From positions 116,288 to 180,287 of the forward strand of contig NZ_BBXD01000024.1 in NCBI RefSeq assembly GCF_001570545.1: a stretch of DNA of 64,000 bases. The letters are read 5' to 3'. Shown one piece after another: positions 1 through 7,972 of this stretch. Source of the DNA: Herbidospora mongoliensis (GTDB lineage Bacteria > Actinomycetota > Actinomycetes > Streptosporangiales > Streptosporangiaceae). The position numbers and the translations under genes are program-made. The first letter of the stretch is position 1; every line of letters starts with the position of its first letter. Below the pieces are notes generated by a model, which was not told where the DNA came from, made no database searches, and worked only from the letters and a program-made list of their open reading frames with translations.

Positions 1-709
1 GGCCCTGGGTGTTGATCTGGTAGTTCGTCCCGAGCAGCCAGCTGCTGTCGTCGCTCACGCCGGTGAGATGGGCCCAGTCGATGGCCAGCATCGAGAGCAC
101 CCCCGTGAGGCCGAGGCTGACCAGGGTGCCGATCACGGCGACCGAGGTGGGCACGGAGACGCCGTGGGTGACGTACAGGACGATCAGCATGATCGCCGCC
201 GCGCCGACGACGGCGACCAGCAACGGGGATCTCCCGGCCAGGATGGCCGGGAGCACGAACGTGAGCAGCAGCCCGAACGTGATCGCGAGCCCGGCCAGCG
301 CGGTGAGCCCCCGCCAGCGCCCGAAGGCGATCACCGCCAGCGCGAACGCCGCCCCGAGCAGCCACATCGACGACGAGCGGTCGTGGTCGGAGACGGCGTA
401 GGTGCCGTCCTGCAGGTCCAGCACGATGACCTCGTCGCCGTCGGCGAACGTCGCGGAACCCGGCGCGGTCGGCAGCAGGGCGCGGACCGTGTGGAACCGC
501 GACAACTCGACGGTCGCCGTCTCCTGGGAGATCGACGTGATCGTCCCCTTGAGCTCGGGAAGCTGGGGCTCCTGCGCTTTGCTGACGTCACCCGGCCACA
601 GGACGACGAGCGCGACCAGCGTCGCGATCGCCAGCGGCACGATGACGGCCAGCACGGCCCAGACGGTTCTGCGGTCGGCGGGCGCGACCGGCCCGTGCGA
701 GTGCCCCAT
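1..709 (-). CDS. YibE/F family membrane protein (3' end beyond window)
   Basis: The reading frame begins at the ATG at 709-707 and stays open to the window edge, giving about 236 residues of a truncated product. The N-terminus (MGHSHGPVAP) is followed by a hydrophobic segment at about residues 18-40, then a small soluble domain with VEL and DGDEVIVLDL stretches. At least five more hydrophobic segments follow, rich in LAITFGLLL and TALSML-like patterns. This soluble-domain-then-helices layout matches the YibE/F family of multi-pass membrane proteins, whose function is not established. It lies 16 bases downstream of the copper-monooxygenase-like lipoprotein gene on the same strand and is probably cotranscribed, which hints at a metal-related envelope role. 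Family assignment is by pattern only. Confidence 0.75.
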   Translation of the reverse strand, partial: MGHSHGPVAPADRRTVWAVLAVIVPLAIATLVALVVLWPGDVSKAQEPQLPELKGTITSISQETATVELSRFHTVRALLPTAPGSATFADGDEVIVLDLQDGTYAVSDHDRSSSMWLLGAAFALAVIAFGRWRGLTALAGLAITFGLLLTFVLPAILAGRSPLLVAVVGAAAIMLIVLYVTHGVSVPTSVAVIGTLVSLGLTGVLSMLAIDWAHLTGVSDDSSWLLGTNYQINTQG

Positions 710-725
710 GGCCCGGAAGGGTAAC

Positions 726-1844
726 TCAGGCCGACATGATGGCGACCCCCAGGCACATCTCGTCGGCGGTCCCCTCACCCCAGACGACGTAGCGGGGCTC
801 TTCCTTCTCGAACTGCGGCAGCATCGACCGGAGCTTGGCGTCGTGGGTGCACGTCACCCGGACCACGTCACCCTGGCCGACCTTCACGGGCGTGGCGAGC
901 GGGACGAGGGCCTGGTTGTCGAAGTTGTATTCCGGGACGTCCAGGAGCGTCCGGGCCTCGGCCTTGCCGGGGTTGAGCTCGACCTTGATGGACCGTCCGA
1001 GCAGATGCATGTGCCCCGTCAGCGCGTGCAGCAGACCCGGCCGCCGCACGGGGATGTCGCAGTGCTGGGTGGGCCCGGGTTCGGCCGCGCCACACATCTG
1101 CGCGAGCCCGTCCGGCGTCGCCTGCGACTCGGGCCCGAACCGGCGGCCGATGTCCTGGATGGCGGCCCCACGCTCGCAGAGCGGCCCCGACTCCTCCGCC
1201 GTGCACGGCAACTCGACCCCGCCCGGGAAGAGCGCGGTGCTGAGGGGTTCGAGCTGCTTGTCGCTGACCCGCAGCCGGATCGCCGACTGGTCGGGACCCG
1301 ACCCGGCCCGGGTGTTGTAGTGGACCTGCATGACCAGCTGGCTGCCCGGCGGTACCGGATGGCCGTACTTCGGGTCGAGCAGGGTCTCGGTGGTGCCCGG
1401 CGCCCAGTGGGACACCCAACCGGCCTCGCGGACCCCCGCGTCGGCGAAACAGGTCCAGCCCTGGCCGGGGGCCGCGGTGTCCATCTTCTTGGCCTCGGCG
1501 ACCTGCTCGGGCGACAGCCGGAAGAAGATGGCGTGGTGGACGACGGCGGTGTTGAGCGGCTGGAACTGGGCTCCCGTCAGGAACCCGCTGCCTTCGGTGC
1601 CGGGGTCGATGAGGAAGCACCGATAGTCGTCCGACCCGCCGTTGGGTCCTTTGGGGGTGTACGGCTCCGGCATCGTCAACGTGACGAACCGCTCGCCGTC
1701 CCGTAACGGGAGCGGCTTCTCCTCGGCCGCCGAATGACCGTGCTTGGGGGTGGCGACGGGGGGTGCCGCCGCCTCCTGAGTGCCACAGGCCGCGAGCGCG
1801 CCGAACAAGACGAGGGCGGCCGTAGTTCCCCATAGTCGATTCAT
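726..1844 (-). CDS. Copper type II ascorbate-dependent monooxygenase-like lipoprotein
   Basis: A secreted lipoprotein of 372 residues from the ATG at 1844; a GTG 15 bases upstream (1859) is the alternative, but GGAAGG just precedes the ATG. The N-terminus has a hydrophobic stretch and lipobox LAAC. The body carries all six copper-ligand motifs of the peptidylglycine/dopamine monooxygenase fold in the right order: HHAIFF (His103, His104), HYNT (His175), HMHLLG (His278, His280) and DEMCLG (Met363). Family knowledge: such enzymes use two coppers and a reductant to hydroxylate C-H bonds. Bacterial members are poorly characterised and the substrate cannot be predicted. Its position next to PCu(A)C, DyP and CopC genes fits a need for extracytoplasmic copper. 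Confidence 0.75.
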   Translation of the reverse strand: MNRLWGTTAALVLFGALAACGTQEAAAPPVATPKHGHSAAEEKPLPLRDGERFVTLTMPEPYTPKGPNGGSDDYRCFLIDPGTEGSGFLTGAQFQPLNTAVVHHAIFFRLSPEQVAEAKKMDTAAPGQGWTCFADAGVREAGWVSHWAPGTTETLLDPKYGHPVPPGSQLVMQVHYNTRAGSGPDQSAIRLRVSDKQLEPLSTALFPGGVELPCTAEESGPLCERGAAIQDIGRRFGPESQATPDGLAQMCGAAEPGPTQHCDIPVRRPGLLHALTGHMHLLGRSIKVELNPGKAEARTLLDVPEYNFDNQALVPLATPVKVGQGDVVRVTCTHDAKLRSMLPQFEKEEPRYVVWGEGTADEMCLGVAIMSA

Positions 1845-2041
1845 ACCTTCCACGCTCACCTATGCGGGGCCTCGCGGACATCATCCTTCGGCAGGTGGGT
1901 CTCATCCGCTCGGATGGCACGCCATGGCGACCGGGGGATGACTCCCCTGCCGCTATCCCCCGGTGGACAACGCCTTCAGCTGGGGGAACTCCCCGATCCC
2001 GATGAGACTGCCGTTGTAGACGGGTGGCCGGCAGCCCGTCC

Positions 2042-2140
2042 TCACGATGACCCCGACCCCGGGGCCGGCGTGACGGCTGCGGGCGCGGGCGTGCAGGCCG
2101 CACTCAGGACAATCGCCGGTAACAGCGGGGAGAGCCTCAT
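2042..2140 (-). pseudogene. Possible remnant of a small lipoprotein gene
   Basis: The 430-base gap between the monooxygenase-like gene and the plus-strand copper operon has no convincing intact gene. On the minus strand an ATG at 2140 opens a 32-residue frame with a signal-like segment and lipobox LSAAC, ending at a TGA in a G-rich run (2042-2044). In another frame the reading continues to 1953 as ...PPVYNGSLIGIGEFPQLKA..., which looks protein-like. A frameshifted small lipoprotein gene is a plausible reading. No homology is recognised, so this is a weak call. Confidence 0.25.
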
Positions 2141-2277
2141 GGACACATGGACGCTCCCCGCAGCCAGAGGGTTCACGGCCCGGTCTCAGGCGGGAGCCGT
2201 GACGGAACGTTCGAAGCGGGCGCACAGCCTCGGCCGGTGGACGCACCGGGCCCGCGCCGTGCGATGATGACCGCGAA

Positions 2278-2847
2278 ATGACTAGCGCCACGCCAGCTTC
2301 GACGCCCTTCCGCGTCGTCCGGGCCGCCGTTTTCGGGGCGGTCTCGGTCATGCTGAGTGTCGGCGCGCACGCCTACGCGGGCGGCACGACCACGGCGGCG
2401 TCGGTGTTCGTCGCGCTCGCCCTGTCGTTTCTCGTCGGGTGCGCCCTGGCCGGGCGCGAGCGGCCGATCCAGGTGATCTTCCCGGCGCTGGCCGGGTGTC
2501 AGGCCGTGCTGCACCTGATGTTCTCCTACGCCCACACCGTCGAGCCCATGATGGCGGGGCACCACCACCCGGCCACGCTGCTGCCCAGCCTGAGCATGCT
2601 GCTCACGCACACGTGGGCGGCGGGGCTGACGGCACTGTGGCTGGCGCGGGGTGAGGCGCTGCTGTGGACGCTGCTGCGCCGCCTCGACGTCCGGCTCCTC
2701 CTGCTGCTGCGCGTGGCCATCGAGCCGGGGCATCCGCAGGTCTGCCCGCCGTCCGCCGATCGGGTCGTCGTCCCGTCGTCGGCGCTGTCCCGGCATGAGA
2801 TCAGCCGCCGGGGGCCTCCCGGCACGTCAGCCTTCGCCACCGCCTGA
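2278..2847 (+). CDS. Membrane protein heading a copper-handling operon
   Basis: A 189-residue protein with about four hydrophobic segments (roughly residues 12-32, 36-56, 62-80 and 100-122), a His-rich loop (MMAGHHHPATLL, about 91-102) and a polar C-terminal tail. No named family is recognised. It starts at an ATG and lies 57 bases upstream of the PCu(A)C chaperone gene on the same strand. The methionine/histidine cluster between membrane helices could bind copper; that is inference. It is probably the first gene of the operon running through the DyP peroxidase and CopC genes. Confidence 0.7.
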   Translation: MTSATPASTPFRVVRAAVFGAVSVMLSVGAHAYAGGTTTAASVFVALALSFLVGCALAGRERPIQVIFPALAGCQAVLHLMFSYAHTVEPMMAGHHHPATLLPSLSMLLTHTWAAGLTALWLARGEALLWTLLRRLDVRLLLLLRVAIEPGHPQVCPPSADRVVVPSSALSRHEISRRGPPGTSAFATA

Positions 2848-2904
2848 CCTGAGGTCAGCGCGGTTCTCTGACGTTGCCGTTTCCCCTGAAGGGTTCTTTC
2901 TCTC

Positions 2905-3468
2905 ATGTCTTCGCGCTTCGCGTTGTCCCTGCTCGCCGTCGCCACCGCCGCCGCGATCTCGTCGTGCGGCTCCACCGAGACGCCGGCCGCCGCTCCCGTC
3001 GCCGCCGTTCCGGTCGCGTCCGCACCCGCCGCGTCCACGCCCGCCGCCCCCGCTCTGTCGATCACCGATCCGTGGGTGAAGACGGCGAAGAAGGGCATGA
3101 CCGCCGCCTTCGGCACCCTGGTCAACAACTCCGGGGCCGACATCACCGTCGTGTCGGGCGCCAGCCCGCTGTCGCCGATGATCGAGCTGCACGAGGTCGT
3201 CGAATCCGACGGCAAGATGGTCATGCAGCCCAAGAAGGGCGGCTTCGTGATTCCGGCGGGCGGCACCCACGAGCTGACGCCCGGCGGCGACCACATCATG
3301 ATCATGGACGCCAAGCAGCCGGTCGAGCCCGGCGCCGAGATCCCGTTCACCCTCACCCTCGCCGACGGCGGCACCTTCGAGTTCACCGCGCTCGGCAAGG
3401 ACTTCGCCGGGGCGAAGGAGGACTACCAGCCGGGCATGGACATGGGCGGCGAGTCCGACAATGGCTGA
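2905..3468 (+). CDS. Copper chaperone PCu(A)C domain lipoprotein
   Basis: A 187-residue secreted protein with a signal peptide and lipobox-like ISSC near residue 21, a long Ala/Pro/Val linker, and a PCu(A)C domain from about residue 52. The family's copper motif H-x10-M-x21-H-x-M is matched exactly by His96, Met107, His129 and Met131. PCu(A)C proteins bind Cu(I) outside the membrane and pass it to target cuproenzymes. The gene's 3' end overlaps the start of the DyP peroxidase gene by 8 bases, so translation is likely coupled. In Streptomyces lividans a comparable extracellular chaperone (ECuC) is encoded beside a DyP peroxidase, DtpA; this locus looks equivalent. Confidence 0.9.
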   Translation: MSSRFALSLLAVATAAAISSCGSTETPAAAPVAAVPVASAPAASTPAAPALSITDPWVKTAKKGMTAAFGTLVNNSGADITVVSGASPLSPMIELHEVVESDGKMVMQPKKGGFVIPAGGTHELTPGGDHIMIMDAKQPVEPGAEIPFTLTLADGGTFEFTALGKDFAGAKEDYQPGMDMGGESDNG

Positions 3469-4600
3469 GCTGACCCGGCGGGGCCTGCTCACCGGCGGTG
3501 TCGTGGCGGGGGTGGTCGCGCTCGCCCCGGCTGCTCCGGCCCTCTCGGCCAGGGCCGCCGAGACCGCGGTGGCCTTCCACGGCCCGAGGCAGGCCGGCGT
3601 CGCCACCGAGCCGCAGGCCCACGCCGTCTTCGTCGCCTTCGACCTGCGTAAGGACACCGATCGGGACGCGCTGGCCCGGATGATGCGGCTGCTCACCGAC
3701 GACGCCAGGCGGCTCACCCAGGGCCGCCCGGCGCTCGCCGACACCGAGCCAGAACTGGCGGCGTCGCCGGCGCGACTGACCGTGACCTTCGGTTTCGGTC
3801 CCGGTCTGTACGCCCATGCGGACGCGAAGTCCCCGATCAGGCCGCTGCCCAGGTTCGCCGTCGACAAGCTGGACAAGAAGTGGAGCGGTGGCGACCTGCT
3901 CGTCCAGATCTGCGCCGACGACCCGCTGACCGTCACCCACGCCCTGCGGATGATCGTCAAGGACGCCCGTTCGTTCGCCACCGTCCGCTGGACCCAGCGG
4001 GGCTTCCGCCGCGCCGCCGGCACCCAGCCGTCCGGGCACACCCAGCGCAATGTGATGGGCCAGATGGACGGCACCGCCAACCCCAGACCGGGCACTCCGG
4101 AGTTCGACCTGGCGGTGTGGCGGCCCGACGGCACGACCCAGCTGGTCGTGCGCCGGATCAGGGCCGAGCTGGAGACCTGGGACGCCGCCGACGTCGTGGC
4201 CAGGGAGTTCACCATCGGCCGCCGCCTGTCGACCGGCGCCCCGCTCACCGGCACCCGGGAGCAGGACCCGCCCGACTTCGCCGCCGCCGGCGCGCACGGC
4301 TTCCCGGTGATCTCCGAGTACGCGCACATCCGCCGCGCCCACGTCGGCGACCCGTCGTTGCGCATTCTGCGGCGTGTGTACAACTACGACGAGGAGGTCA
4401 CCTCGCAGGGCCACGCCGACTCGGGCCTGGTGTTCGCCTCCTACCAGGCGGACATCGAGCGCCAGTTCGTGCCCATCCAGAAGCGGCTGGCCGAGGCCGA
4501 TCTGCTCAACGAGTGGATCACCCCGATCGGGGCGGCGGTGTTCGCCATCCCGAAGGGCTGCGACGAGAAGGGCTGGATCGGCCAGGAGGTCCTGTCGTGA
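3461..4600 (+). CDS. Dye-decolorizing (DyP-type) heme peroxidase, Tat-exported
   Basis: A 379-residue protein with an N-terminal twin-arginine signal (TRRGLL followed by a hydrophobic Ala/Val stretch to about residue 33). The DyP hallmark GxxDG occurs as GQMDG at 200-204, with Asp203 as the distal residue. A downstream SEYAH..RAH segment (His289/His294) supplies the likely proximal heme histidine, followed by the RILRR arginines near 301-305. The length fits A-type DyPs. The gene overlaps the PCu(A)C gene by 8 bases and the CopC gene by 4 (GTGA). DyPs oxidise organic substrates with hydrogen peroxide. In S. lividans the DtpA homologue takes part in maturing an extracellular copper radical oxidase, which the neighbourhood here would support. 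Confidence 0.9.
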   Translation: MAELTRRGLLTGGVVAGVVALAPAAPALSARAAETAVAFHGPRQAGVATEPQAHAVFVAFDLRKDTDRDALARMMRLLTDDARRLTQGRPALADTEPELAASPARLTVTFGFGPGLYAHADAKSPIRPLPRFAVDKLDKKWSGGDLLVQICADDPLTVTHALRMIVKDARSFATVRWTQRGFRRAAGTQPSGHTQRNVMGQMDGTANPRPGTPEFDLAVWRPDGTTQLVVRRIRAELETWDAADVVAREFTIGRRLSTGAPLTGTREQDPPDFAAAGAHGFPVISEYAHIRRAHVGDPSLRILRRVYNYDEEVTSQGHADSGLVFASYQADIERQFVPIQKRLAEADLLNEWITPIGAAVFAIPKGCDEKGWIGQEVLS

Positions 4601-5202
4601 AGGCGCTCGCGGCCACGGTCGTGAAAATGGCCGCGGCGCTCACCACCGTGGTCGCGGCGATTGCCGCCATGGCCTTGGTGCTGATTGCCGGGGCCGCGCC
4701 CGCGCTGGCGCATGACCAGCTCAAGGGCAGCGACCCCGCCAAGGACGCGACCGTCGAGTCACTCGACTCGATCACGCTGACCTTCTCGGCCGGGGTGCGG
4801 TTCCCCGCGATGGTCCTCCACGACGCGGCGGGCGCCACGATCGCGCTGACCGAGCCGGAGGTGCGGGGCAAGGACCTGGTGGCCGGGCCGGTGTCGCCAC
4901 CACCGCCGGGAAAGTATGTGATCGGCTGGCGGGTGGTCTCTTCGGACGGGCACCCGATCGAGGGTGAGATCCCGTTCACCCTGGCGGGTTCCGCGACCGG
5001 CCCCGCGACCGACACCGCCGACAGTCCGCAGGCGGGCAGCACGCCCGCCGCCACCGAACCGGCGGCCCCGAAGGTGAACCCTCAGCCCGTCTCCGCGACC
5101 GAAGAGGACTCCGGCGGCGGTTTCCTGTGGGCCGGTGCCGCCTTGATCGTCCTGCTGGGCCTGGGGTTGTTCCTGGTCCGAGGCCGCCGTACCGGCGGAT
5201 GA
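4597..5202 (+). CDS. CopC domain copper-binding protein with C-terminal membrane anchor
   Basis: A 201-residue protein starting at the GTG that overlaps the DyP stop (GTGA at 4597-4600). It has a signal peptide ending ALAHDQ, so that a histidine becomes the mature N-terminus, which is the usual CopC copper ligand. The domain runs to about residue 130, with conserved VLHDAAG and SSDGHPIEGEIPFT segments, the latter carrying a second ligand His. A Thr/Ala/Pro linker and one C-terminal hydrophobic helix (about 173-194) before RGRRTGG anchor it to the membrane. It is the last gene of the operon, followed by a strong hairpin. CopD is not fused or adjacent. Confidence 0.9.
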   Translation: MKALAATVVKMAAALTTVVAAIAAMALVLIAGAAPALAHDQLKGSDPAKDATVESLDSITLTFSAGVRFPAMVLHDAAGATIALTEPEVRGKDLVAGPVSPPPPGKYVIGWRVVSSDGHPIEGEIPFTLAGSATGPATDTADSPQAGSTPAATEPAAPKVNPQPVSATEEDSGGGFLWAGAALIVLLGLGLFLVRGRRTGG

Positions 5203-5210
5203 GATGAGTG

Positions 5211-5234
5211 CGGCCCCCGCCTTGGCGGGGGCCG
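5211..5234. terminator. Perfect 11-bp GC hairpin, probably a bidirectional terminator
   Basis: The inverted repeat CGGCCCCCGCC/GGCGGGGGCCG, with a 2-base centre, sits between the convergent CopC gene (ends 5202) and MFS gene (ends 5259). There is no long T run, as is common for actinobacterial terminators. Confidence 0.75.
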
Positions 5235-5258
5235 TACCGACAGAAATGCAGGAAGGTT

Positions 5259-6836
5259 CTAAAGCGCCGCGACCGGCTCTTCCTTGCTGAGCTCCTCGGG
5301 GCCGCCCCGCAGCGGGACCTCCTTGACGAAGGCCGCCAGGATCGGCACGACGACCGCGAACACGACCGCCCACAGGAACACGCCGCTGATCGAACCGGCC
5401 AGCGACTCCAGGAAGCCGCCCTTGACCTCGGCCGGGAGCTGCGCGATGGCCGCCGGGCTCATCGAGCCGCCCGAGGACACCATCTCCGCGGCCTGCGGGC
5501 CGAACTTGTCGGTCAGGCTGTCGGTCAGGTGGTTGTTGAACACCGCGCCGAACAGCGCGACGCCGAACGAGCCACCGATCGACCGGAAGAACGTCGCCGC
5601 GCTGGAGGCGACGCCGAGGTCCTTCTGCTCCACGCTGTTCTGCGCGATCAGCATGGTCGTCTGCATCAAGAAGCCCATGCCGAGGCCGAGCACCGCGATG
5701 AAGACGCCGGTCTGCCACAGGGGCGTGTCGACGTTCATCAGCGTGAGCAGGGCCATGCCGATGGCCATGATCACGCCGCCGATGACCGGGAACGACTTGT
5801 ACTTGCCGGTGGTGGTGATGCGCTTGCCGACGTACAGGGAGACGACCATGGAGGCGGCCATCATCGGCAGCAGCAGCAGGCCGGAGTTGGTCGCGGTCGC
5901 GCCCTGCACGAGCTGCTGGAACAGCGGCAGGAACGAGATCGCGCCGAACATCGCGAAGCCGAGCAGGAAGCCGACCCCCGAGATCAGGCTGAAGTTGCGG
6001 TCCTTGAAGACGTGCAGGGGCATGATCGGCTCGGGCGCGCGGCGCTCGACAGGGATGAAGAAGACGAACGACACGACGGCCAGCACCCCGAGGCCGATGA
6101 TCTGCCAGGATCCCCACGGGTAGCCATGGCTCTGGCCGCCCCACGAGGTGAGCAGGACCAAAGCGGTGATCCCGATCGTCAGGATGATCGCGCCGAGCCA
6201 GTCGATGCGGTGTTCGGTGCGCTTCTTCGGAATGTCGAGTTTGAGCCACAGCCAGACCAGCGAGATGCCGCCGAGCGGCAGGTTCACGTAGAAGGCCCAG
6301 CGCCAGTCGAGGTGGTCGGTGATGAAGCCGCCGGCGAGGGGGCCGGCGATCATCGCGAGAGACATGATGGCGGCCATGATGCCCTGGTACTGACCACGCT
6401 CACGCGGGGGGACCAGGTCGCCGATGATGGCCATCACGCCGACGATGAGGCCGCCGGCGCCGAGGCCCTGGAGCGCGCGGAAGGCGATCAGCTCGGTCAT
6501 GCCGTTGTCGACGCCGCCGAGGAACTCCGAGCCGGACATGCCGCACAGGGCCGATCCGACCAGGAAGATGACGATCGAGGTGAGGAAGACGGTCTTGCGG
6601 CCGTAGAGGTCGCCCAGTTTGCCCCAGATGGGGGTGGACACCGTCGTGCCCAGGATGTAGGCGGTGGTGACCCAGGTGAAGTATTCGAGACCGTTGAGTT
6701 CGCCGACGATGCGGGGCATCGCGGTGCCGACGATCATGTTGTCGAGGAAGGCGAGCATCATCGCCAGGAGCAACCCTGGGAGGATGATCATGACTTCTCT
6801 GGACCGCGCCGGAGGAGTGGCGACGGCTTCCGACAT
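5259..6836 (-). CDS. MFS drug exporter, DHA2 (14-helix) family
   Basis: A 525-residue multi-pass membrane protein. Features of the DHA2/EmrB-QacA group include DNMIVGTAMPRIVGEL in helix 1, the loop GKLGDLYGRK between helices 2 and 3 (MFS motif A), and FRALQGLGAGGLI and GPLAGGFITD (motif C). About 14 helices can be counted. It is transcribed divergently from a TetR regulator across a 113-base region holding two palindromes, the usual layout for a repressor-controlled efflux pump. The substrate is unknown. Confidence 0.9.
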   Translation of the reverse strand: MSEAVATPPARSREVMIILPGLLLAMMLAFLDNMIVGTAMPRIVGELNGLEYFTWVTTAYILGTTVSTPIWGKLGDLYGRKTVFLTSIVIFLVGSALCGMSGSEFLGGVDNGMTELIAFRALQGLGAGGLIVGVMAIIGDLVPPRERGQYQGIMAAIMSLAMIAGPLAGGFITDHLDWRWAFYVNLPLGGISLVWLWLKLDIPKKRTEHRIDWLGAIILTIGITALVLLTSWGGQSHGYPWGSWQIIGLGVLAVVSFVFFIPVERRAPEPIMPLHVFKDRNFSLISGVGFLLGFAMFGAISFLPLFQQLVQGATATNSGLLLLPMMAASMVVSLYVGKRITTTGKYKSFPVIGGVIMAIGMALLTLMNVDTPLWQTGVFIAVLGLGMGFLMQTTMLIAQNSVEQKDLGVASSAATFFRSIGGSFGVALFGAVFNNHLTDSLTDKFGPQAAEMVSSGGSMSPAAIAQLPAEVKGGFLESLAGSISGVFLWAVVFAVVVPILAAFVKEVPLRGGPEELSKEEPVAAL

Positions 6837-6866
6837 TTCGGGGCCCCCTTGTTAACCCGTTTGCTT

Positions 6867-6884
6867 ACTTGCCGACCGGCAAGT
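6867..6884. promoter_or_regulatory. Palindromic operator 1 between MFS and TetR genes
   Basis: ACTTGCCG-AC-CGGCAAGT has perfect 8-base arms. It lies 31 bases from the MFS start codon, well placed for a TetR dimer to block that promoter. Confidence 0.65.
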
Positions 6885-6895
6885 GACCGTGGTTA

Positions 6896-6912
6896 AGGTA
6901 AGGTCCTTACCT
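6896..6912. promoter_or_regulatory. Palindromic operator 2 between MFS and TetR genes
   Basis: AGGTAAGG-T-CCTTACCT has perfect 8-base arms. It lies about 37 bases before the TetR start and 28 bases centre-to-centre from operator 1. Autoregulation and coordinated control are likely inferences. Confidence 0.65.
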
Positions 6913-6949
6913 GCCGCCCGTCAAGCTGGATTAAAGGACACAATTAACG

Positions 6950-7543
6950 ATGAGTGAGCGGACGAGCACCGAAAGTGCGTTCGCCCCCCGGGAGACCCGC
7001 GACACCCGTGAGCGCATCCAGGAGATCGCGCTCGAACTGTTCACCGAACAGGGCTACGAGGCGACCTCGCTCCGGGAGATCGCCGAGGCGCTGGGGGTGA
7101 CCAAGGCGGCGCTGTACTACCACTTCAAGACCAAGGAAGACATCGTCGCGGGCATGGTCGTCGACCGCATCTCCTCCCTCGACGCGATCATCATGGAGCT
7201 GCGCGCCCACGAGACGGTCACGCCCGAGATGCGCCGCGAGGCGATCGTCCATTACGCCAAGGGCGCATACGAGGGCCGGGCCATCACCCGCTTCATGGAG
7301 CGCAACCCGACCGCGATGAAGCACCACCCGGTGATCATGCAGATGCGCGAGAAGGTCCTGGAACTCAGCGGACTGCTGGTCTCCCACGACGACACGCTGA
7401 CGGTCCGGCTGAAGCGCGGCCTCGCCCTGTTCGCCATCCACGCGGTGGGCTTCATGCTGCCCGGCCCGGAGATCGACGAGGACGAGCGCTACGAGACTTC
7501 ACTGAAGGTTGCCCTGGAATTGATCGAGGCGAACGAGGGTTGA
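6950..7543 (+). CDS. TetR family transcriptional regulator
   Basis: A 197-residue protein. The N-terminal TetR DNA-binding domain (about residues 18-66) shows the typical REIAEALGVTKAALYYHFKTKEDI recognition-helix region, with a variable ligand domain following. It is divergent from the DHA2 exporter with two palindromes between them, so it most likely represses the exporter and itself. A small deazaflavin-dependent oxidoreductase gene follows 27 bases downstream and may share the transcript. The inducer cannot be inferred. Confidence 0.9.
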   Translation: MSERTSTESAFAPRETRDTRERIQEIALELFTEQGYEATSLREIAEALGVTKAALYYHFKTKEDIVAGMVVDRISSLDAIIMELRAHETVTPEMRREAIVHYAKGAYEGRAITRFMERNPTAMKHHPVIMQMREKVLELSGLLVSHDDTLTVRLKRGLALFAIHAVGFMLPGPEIDEDERYETSLKVALELIEANEG

Positions 7544-7570
7544 TCCGCCCGGAAGGGTAGGTGAGCCAAC

Positions 7571-7972
7571 ATGCTCTTTGGCAAGGAACACGTTGAGCGT
7601 TATCAGGCGACCGACGGCGCCGAGGGTCACGAGTGGCAGGGCACGACAGCGGCCCTGCTGACCACGAAGGGCCGCCGTTCCGGCAAGGAACACACGACTC
7701 CGCTGATCTACCAGAAATACGGCGACGACTACCTGCTGGTCGCCTCCAAGGGCGGCGCTGACAACCCGCCCGAGTGGTACCTGAACCTCGAGGCGAACCC
7801 CGAGGTGGGGTTCCAGGTGCTGGGCGACAGGTTCCGCGCCCGGGCCCGGACCGCCACCCCGGAGGAGAAGCCGGACATGTGGCAGGTGATGGCCGCAGCC
7901 TGGCCCGACTACAACGAATACACGAAGAAGACCGATCGAGAGATCCCGGTCGTCGTCATCGAACGCGTCTGA
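7571..7972 (+). CDS. Nitroreductase/deazaflavin (F420)-dependent oxidoreductase family protein
   Basis: A 133-residue single-domain protein of the split beta-barrel DDN-like family. Diagnostic segments are LLTTKGRRSGKEHTTPLIY near 36-55, then YLLVASKGGADNPPEWYLNL at about 59-78 and NPEVGFQVLGDRFRA. Family members bind F420 or related deazaflavins and reduce varied substrates; the exact reaction is not predictable. It lies just downstream of the TetR gene and converges with the SDR gene, whose stop codon is immediately adjacent. The length is normal for the family. Confidence 0.85.
   Translation: MLFGKEHVERYQATDGAEGHEWQGTTAALLTTKGRRSGKEHTTPLIYQKYGDDYLLVASKGGADNPPEWYLNLEANPEVGFQVLGDRFRARARTATPEEKPDMWQVMAAAWPDYNEYTKKTDREIPVVVIERV

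Noticed and set aside
1914..2267. 117-codon plus-strand frame before the copper operon
   Set aside because: No ribosome site, no domain, and a composition typical of non-coding GC-rich DNA.
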